Assembly: GCA_021163525.1 (NCBI GenBank)
Contig: JAGGTX010000169.1
Location: 1-10,714, forward strand
DNA: 10,714 nt
Direction of reading: 5' to 3'
Source: Caldifarciminota bacterium
GTDB taxonomy: Bacteria; Hydrothermota; UBA3072; B12-G15
The translations under genes were made by a program, and so were the position numbers. Shown here piece by piece: positions 7,301-10,714 of this stretch. Position 1 is the stretch's first letter. Every line of letters begins with the position of its first letter. The notes under the pieces were generated by a model that did not search any database, was not told the origin of the DNA, and saw only the letters and a program-made list of their open reading frames with translations.

Positions 7301-9155
7301 TGATAAATTCTTCTATCCTTAAGGCAATTCCTTCTTTTGAAAGCCCAATTTTCTCAAGAAGCAGATTTCTTGAACCATGCTCAATGAACCTGTCAGGGAT
7401 ACCAAGTCTTAAAACATCCCTCTTTATTCTCCACCTGTTCAGAGTTTCAAGTATGGCACTCCCAAATCCACCCATCAAGGTATTCTCCTCAACGGTTACG
7501 ATGATTTTATGGCTCTTTACGAGTTTCTTGAGGAGTTCTTCATCCATGGGCTTGATGAACCTTGCATTCACAACCGTGGGATTTATTTCCTTTAGAAGTT
7601 CTGTTGCCTCAAGGGATGGTTGAACCATTGAGCCAACTGCCAGAATCAGAACATGTTCTCCCTCTATCAGCACTTCCCATGTGCCTATTGGTATAGGTTC
7701 AGGTTTTTCGTAGAGCTTAACACCAAGCCCTCTTCCCCTGGGATACCTGAAGGCAATGGGACCTTCATCATAATCAAGGGCAGTTTTTATCATCCTCTGG
7801 AGTTCTGCTTCGTCCTTTGGGGCCATCACAACCATATTGGGAATAATCCTGAGGTAGGATAGGTCAAATACACCATGGTGGGTGGGGCCATCCTCGCCAA
7901 CGATTCCACCTCTATCAAGGGCAAATCTCACTGGAAGGTTCTGTATTGCGACATCATGGATTATCTGGTCAAATGCCCTCTGGAGGAATGTTGAATATAT
8001 GGCACAGAAGGGTTTGAGCCCTGATGCTGCCATGCCAGCGGCAAATGTTACTGCATGCTGTTCAGCAATACCAACATCGAAGAATCTCTCAGGTATTTCC
8101 TCCCTGAAGATGTCAAGCCCGGTTCCTTCAGGCATTGCTGCTGTTATTGCAACAATCTTCTGGTCTGTTTTACCAAGGTCAGTCAGGGTTCTTCCAAAAA
8201 CCTTGCTGTAACTTGGAGCCCCTTTCTTTTTCAAAGGCATGCCTGTTTCAGGGTCATACTTGCCAAGCCCATGGAACAGAGTGGGCATCTTTTCAGCAGG
8301 TTCAAATCCTTTACCCTTTACAGTGAGAACATGAAGGAGTTTAGGCCCTTTTATATTTTTCAGTTTCTCCAGAATTTCAATGAGTTCAGGAAGATTATGG
8401 CCGTCTATAGGACCAAAGTATCTTATTCCGAGTTCTTCAAAGAGGAGATTGGGGACGAGTAGATTTTTAAGCCCTTCTGATACCTTGCTTGCAGCCTCCC
8501 TTGCCTTCTGGCTGAGACCTGGAGGAAGTTTTCCCAGAAGGTCCCAGACATCGTCCTTAAACCTGTTGTAAACAGGTTCAGACTGGAGTTTTATCAGGTA
8601 ATTTTTGAGCCCACCAACATTTGGGGAGATGGACATCTTGTTATCATTCAGGATGACAAGCAAATTCTTTCTAAGATGACCAAGTTGATTGAGACCTTCA
8701 AATGCCATTCCACCAGTGAGTGCACCGTCTCCAACCACCACAACAATATGATGGTTCTCTTTTTTCATATCCCTTGACACAGAGAACCCAAGTGCAGCAG
8801 ATATAGAAGTACTTGCATGACCTGCACCAAAAACATCATATATGCTTTCATCCCTCTTCAGGAATCCACTTATTCCACCATACTGTCTCAGGGTGTTGAA
8901 TACCTTTTTTCTTCCTGTAATTAGTTTGTGGGCATATGCCTGATGCCCAACATCCCATATGACCTTGTCCACAGGCTGGTCAAAGACATATGCAATGGCA
9001 ATCACAAGTTCCACTGCCCCAAGATTTGGTGCAACATGTCCACCATTCTTTGAAGTTACTCTTATTATCTCCTTTCGTAAATCAGAGGCAAGTTCCTGTA
9101 GTTCTTTTATACTCAAACCCTTAACATCAGAAGGAAAGTTAACCTTTTCAAGCAT
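7290..9155 (-). CDS. dxs: 1-deoxy-D-xylulose-5-phosphate synthase
   Basis: Dxs condenses pyruvate with glyceraldehyde 3-phosphate to give DXP, the entry to the MEP isoprenoid pathway, and requires thiamine diphosphate and Mg. The 621 residues are full length. The cofactor site is GDGALTGGMAFEGLNQ (142-157) with NDN (170-172). His40 in GGHVAPNLG and His113 in GAGHAST are conserved active-site residues. The catalytic glutamate that activates the thiazolium is Glu365 in DVGIAEQHAV (360-369). DRGGIVGEDGPTHHG (414-428) belongs to the substrate site, and the C-terminal transketolase-like domain closes the protein. The start ATG is preceded by GAGGTGA, which also contains the stop of the preceding DUF212 gene. 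In most bacteria DXP also feeds thiazole synthesis through ThiG; the Thi4 encoded downstream suggests that this demand may be absent here. Confidence 0.98.
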   Translation of the reverse strand: MLEKVNFPSDVKGLSIKELQELASDLRKEIIRVTSKNGGHVAPNLGAVELVIAIAYVFDQPVDKVIWDVGHQAYAHKLITGRKKVFNTLRQYGGISGFLKRDESIYDVFGAGHASTSISAALGFSVSRDMKKENHHIVVVVGDGALTGGMAFEGLNQLGHLRKNLLVILNDNKMSISPNVGGLKNYLIKLQSEPVYNRFKDDVWDLLGKLPPGLSQKAREAASKVSEGLKNLLVPNLLFEELGIRYFGPIDGHNLPELIEILEKLKNIKGPKLLHVLTVKGKGFEPAEKMPTLFHGLGKYDPETGMPLKKKGAPSYSKVFGRTLTDLGKTDQKIVAITAAMPEGTGLDIFREEIPERFFDVGIAEQHAVTFAAGMAASGLKPFCAIYSTFLQRAFDQIIHDVAIQNLPVRFALDRGGIVGEDGPTHHGVFDLSYLRIIPNMVVMAPKDEAELQRMIKTALDYDEGPIAFRYPRGRGLGVKLYEKPEPIPIGTWEVLIEGEHVLILAVGSMVQPSLEATELLKEINPTVVNARFIKPMDEELLKKLVKSHKIIVTVEENTLMGGFGSAILETLNRWRIKRDVLRLGIPDRFIEHGSRNLLLEKIGLSKEGIALRIEEFINAG

Positions 9156-9163
9156 CTTTCACC

Positions 9164-9601
9164 TCACCTGTAGAATGCGATAGCAAAAACCACCCCATAA
9201 AGGGCACCCATGAACACCTCAAGAGGAGTATGCCCAAGGAGTTCTTTAAGTTTTTTTTCCTTTATAGGCCTGTGCTTGTACAGGTCGTCAACAAGTTCGT
9301 TGAGCAATTTTGCTTGCCTACCTGCAGCCCTTCTTACACCAGCAGCCTCATACATTATGAATGCGGTGAAAAATAATGCCAGTGCGAATACAGATGAAGT
9401 TGCACCCTCTCTCAGCCACACCAATGTGGTAAGGGCTGCTGATGAGGCAGAATGAGAACTTGGCATACCACCAGTTTCAACAATTCTCACAAAGTTTATC
9501 TTCCTGTGCGACAGAATATAATTGATAACCTTAAGAAGTTGTGCAGAAACAATGCATAGTGCTGTGACGATTATGATGTTGTAATTGTGATAGAGTTCCA
9601 T
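9164..9601 (-). CDS. Divergent PAP2 family (DUF212, YuiD-like) membrane protein
   Basis: This 145-residue membrane protein belongs to the group distantly related to PAP2 phosphatases. Counted from ATG, the motifs are GGMPSSHSA (44-52), with the PSSH resembling the PSGH of PAP2 enzymes, then AAGVRRAAGRQAKLLNELVDD (about 87-106), and GHTPLEVFMG (123-132). Hydrophobic segments lie at about 7-29, 68-86 and 127-143. Its biochemical function is not established. Its place between the prenyl synthase and dxs recurs, as I recall, in clostridial operons, and suggests a role on prenyl phosphates. The start is ATG at 9601, which overlaps the preceding stop as TGATG and has AAAGGA 7 nt upstream. A TTG one codon earlier (9604) is 4 nt from that site and is possible. 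The gap to dxs is 8 nt. Confidence 0.9.
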   Translation of the reverse strand: MELYHNYNIIIVTALCIVSAQLLKVINYILSHRKINFVRIVETGGMPSSHSASSAALTTLVWLREGATSSVFALALFFTAFIMYEAAGVRRAAGRQAKLLNELVDDLYKHRPIKEKKLKELLGHTPLEVFMGALYGVVFAIAFYR

Positions 9602-10476
9602 CAAAACATCCTTTGTTCAAGATACTTTGATATCTCTACGAGTTTATCTGAGGCTTCACCAAGTTTCTGGAAGTTTTTGATGGCAAGTTCGGTGTAGGCC
9701 TTTGCCCTGAACCTGGAGCCATTAACACCGTAGAGTGCTGGATAGGTAACCTTATCCTTATCCTTTCTCAATCTCTTTCCAACCTTTTTCTCATCACCAA
9801 TAACATCCAGAAGGTCGTCAACAATCTGGAATGCCATACCAAGGTACAGACCACCCTTCCTGAGTGCCTCTCTTTTTTTCCTTGATGTTCCCGCCAGTAT
9901 TCCTCCAATCTCACATGATGCAGATATAAAACAGGCAGTCTTTCTTGAATGGATGTACCTCAAAGTTTTGGGGTCTGGTCTTTCTCCTTTCATCTTTATA
10001 TCCATTGTCTGTCCACCCACTATTCCCAGGGAACCAATCGCATTTGAAATTATTTTTATGGCTTCAAGAAGTCTTTTTTTATTTACATCTGTAAGTGTCA
10101 TCAGGTAGTAGGCATGGGAAAAGAGTCCATCACCTGCAAGTATTGCAATTGCTTCACCAAAGACCTTGTGGCAGGTTGGTTTTCCTCTCCGCAGGTCATC
10201 GTTGTCCATTACGGGAAGGTCATCGTGTATTAGGGAGTATGTATGAATGAGTTCAAGTGCACAAGCGAAGGGCATAACCTTTTCTATTTCTTTGCCACCG
10301 GTTGCCTGGTAACAAACCAGAAGCAGGATAGGCCTTATCCTCTTTCCTCCTGCAAAGATACTGTACCTCATGGCTTCGTGTATAACAGAGGGATAAACAG
10401 TATCAGGGGGCAGGAGTTTGTCCATGTATGTGTCCACCTCTACTTTTAGCCTCTCAAGGAACTTCTTCGTCTTCAT
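9601..10476 (-). CDS. ispA: Polyprenyl synthase, farnesyl/geranylgeranyl diphosphate type
   Basis: This 291-residue trans-prenyltransferase joins isopentenyl diphosphate units to allylic diphosphates. The sequence shows GGKRIRP (43-49), the first aspartate-rich motif DDLPVMDNDD (85-94, DDxxxxD type) followed by LRRGKPTCH (95-103), GGQTMD (154-159), Lys179 in HSRKTACF, and the second aspartate-rich motif FQIVDDLLD (216-224). The DDxxxxD spacing and the TYSLIHDD context match bacterial FPP and GGPP synthases. Product length (C15 or C20) cannot be fixed from sequence alone. The symbol is therefore given by position and similarity. Its start ATG lies within xseB, overlapping it by 23 nt, with only a weak ribosome-binding site. 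The order xseB, ispA, DUF212, dxs is a common isoprenoid cluster. Confidence 0.93.
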   Translation of the reverse strand: MKTKKFLERLKVEVDTYMDKLLPPDTVYPSVIHEAMRYSIFAGGKRIRPILLLVCYQATGGKEIEKVMPFACALELIHTYSLIHDDLPVMDNDDLRRGKPTCHKVFGEAIAILAGDGLFSHAYYLMTLTDVNKKRLLEAIKIISNAIGSLGIVGGQTMDIKMKGERPDPKTLRYIHSRKTACFISASCEIGGILAGTSRKKREALRKGGLYLGMAFQIVDDLLDVIGDEKKVGKRLRKDKDKVTYPALYGVNGSRFRAKAYTELAIKNFQKLGEASDKLVEISKYLEQRMF

Positions 10477-10672
10477 CCGTTGTCAAAGTTCCCATCTGGT
10501 CTTTTATCAGGATTTCAATCTTTTCCTCTGCCTTTTTTAGATAGGCCTTCAGTTCCTTAAAAAGGGCATTCCCTTCCTCAAAGAGTTTAAGTGCCTCTTC
10601 AAGGGGTGTCTTCTCATCTTCAAGGAGGTGGACTATTTCTTCCAGTCTTTTAAGTTTATCTTCAAAGTTCAT
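10454..10672 (-). CDS. xseB: Exodeoxyribonuclease VII small subunit
   Basis: XseB is the small helical subunit that binds along XseA in exonuclease VII, which degrades single-stranded DNA. This copy has 72 residues, near the usual 70-80. FEDKLKRLEEIVHLLEDEK (3-21), TPLEEALKLFEEGNALFKEL (22-41) and KKAEEKIEILI (46-56) give the two amphipathic helices and the LEEALKLFEEG signature. The acidic tail TDEDEEVP lies in the stretch shared with the prenyl synthase gene. ATG at 10672 is the only good start. The frame stays open upstream to the window edge but has no start codon. It has no recognisable ribosome-binding site, which matters for the promoter reading next to it. xseA is not in the window. 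Confidence 0.92.
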   Translation of the reverse strand: MNFEDKLKRLEEIVHLLEDEKTPLEEALKLFEEGNALFKELKAYLKKAEEKIEILIKDQMGTLTTDEDEEVP

Positions 10673-10677
10673 ATGAA

Positions 10678-10707
10678 AGAATATACCAAAAAATGAATGT
10701 GTGTCAA
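10678..10707 (-). promoter_or_regulatory. Sigma-70-type promoter reading into xseB, likely leaderless
   Basis: On the minus strand, TTGACA (10702-10707, exact -35 consensus) is followed after 16 nt by TATATT (10680-10685), one base off the -10 consensus. TGG directly before it makes an extended -10. A second register, TATTCT (10678-10683) with an 18-nt spacer, is also possible. Transcription starting about 7 nt after the -10 would begin at or next to the A of the xseB ATG, leaving no 5' leader and no ribosome-binding site, and none is seen. The alternative is that an unseen upstream gene ends at the TGA overlapping this ATG: that frame is open for the 13 codons in view, ending VYSFI. Confidence 0.6.
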
Positions 10708-10714
10708 TTGTGGA

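Noticed and set aside
8055..8462. Open plus-strand frame of 135 codons opposite dxs
   Set aside because: It is fully contained in dxs on the other strand, has no ribosome-binding site of note and no recognisable motif.
10669..10714. Tail of an upstream gene ending at the TGA that overlaps the xseB ATG
   Set aside because: Only 13 codons are in view, they match nothing I recognise, and the same bases form a near-consensus promoter. It is kept as the main alternative rather than annotated.

Overview
This window reads as one long, tightly packed operon on the minus strand. It has thirteen genes, transcribed from the right edge towards the left edge. Reading 5'->3' along the message they are xseB, a polyprenyl (FPP/GGPP) synthase, a divergent PAP2 (DUF212) membrane protein, dxs, lpxC, fabZ, lpxA, a Thi4-type thiazole synthase, deoC, a small TPR protein, an ABC-2 exporter ATPase, its permease, and the 5' part of smc, which runs off the left edge. 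Most neighbours overlap by 1 to 23 nt. Only two real gaps exist, of 8 and 10 nt, and both are filled by ribosome-binding sites. No stretch of 300 bases lacks a gene, and I see no tRNA, rRNA, CRISPR, insertion sequence or terminator.

The host is a diderm bacterium, because three lipid A-related genes (lpxC, fabZ, lpxA) are present. It uses the DXP (MEP) isoprenoid route. The thiazole synthase is of the archaeal, sulfide-using kind, with His where yeast has its sulfur-donating Cys. That type is usually found in anaerobes from sulfidic habitats. Arginine is mostly AGA/AGG and the proteins are compact and rich in Lys and Glu, which hints at a thermophile. A poorly characterised anaerobic thermophilic lineage would fit, but the sequence does not let me name a phylum.

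Region by region: 9.16-10.71 kb holds a likely promoter, xseB, the prenyl synthase and the DUF212 protein. 7.29-9.16 kb is dxs. 5.28-7.30 kb is the lipid A start block (LpxC, FabZ, LpxA). 3.82-5.29 kb is Thi4 and DeoC. 1.18-3.80 kb is the TPR protein and a two-gene exporter. 1-1.19 kb is the SMC head and the start of its coiled coil.

The genes have a plausible shared logic in envelope and isoprenoid supply. Dxs makes DXP from pyruvate and glyceraldehyde 3-phosphate and needs thiamine diphosphate. DeoC releases glyceraldehyde 3-phosphate, and Thi4 makes the thiazole half of thiamine without consuming DXP. The prenyl synthase extends the isoprenoid product, and FabZ and LpxA compete for the same 3-hydroxyacyl-ACP pool. 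This joint logic is inference. The features most worth checking are an SMC head that seems to lack the conserved Q-loop glutamine, and a strong promoter placed so close to the xseB ATG that the message would be leaderless.
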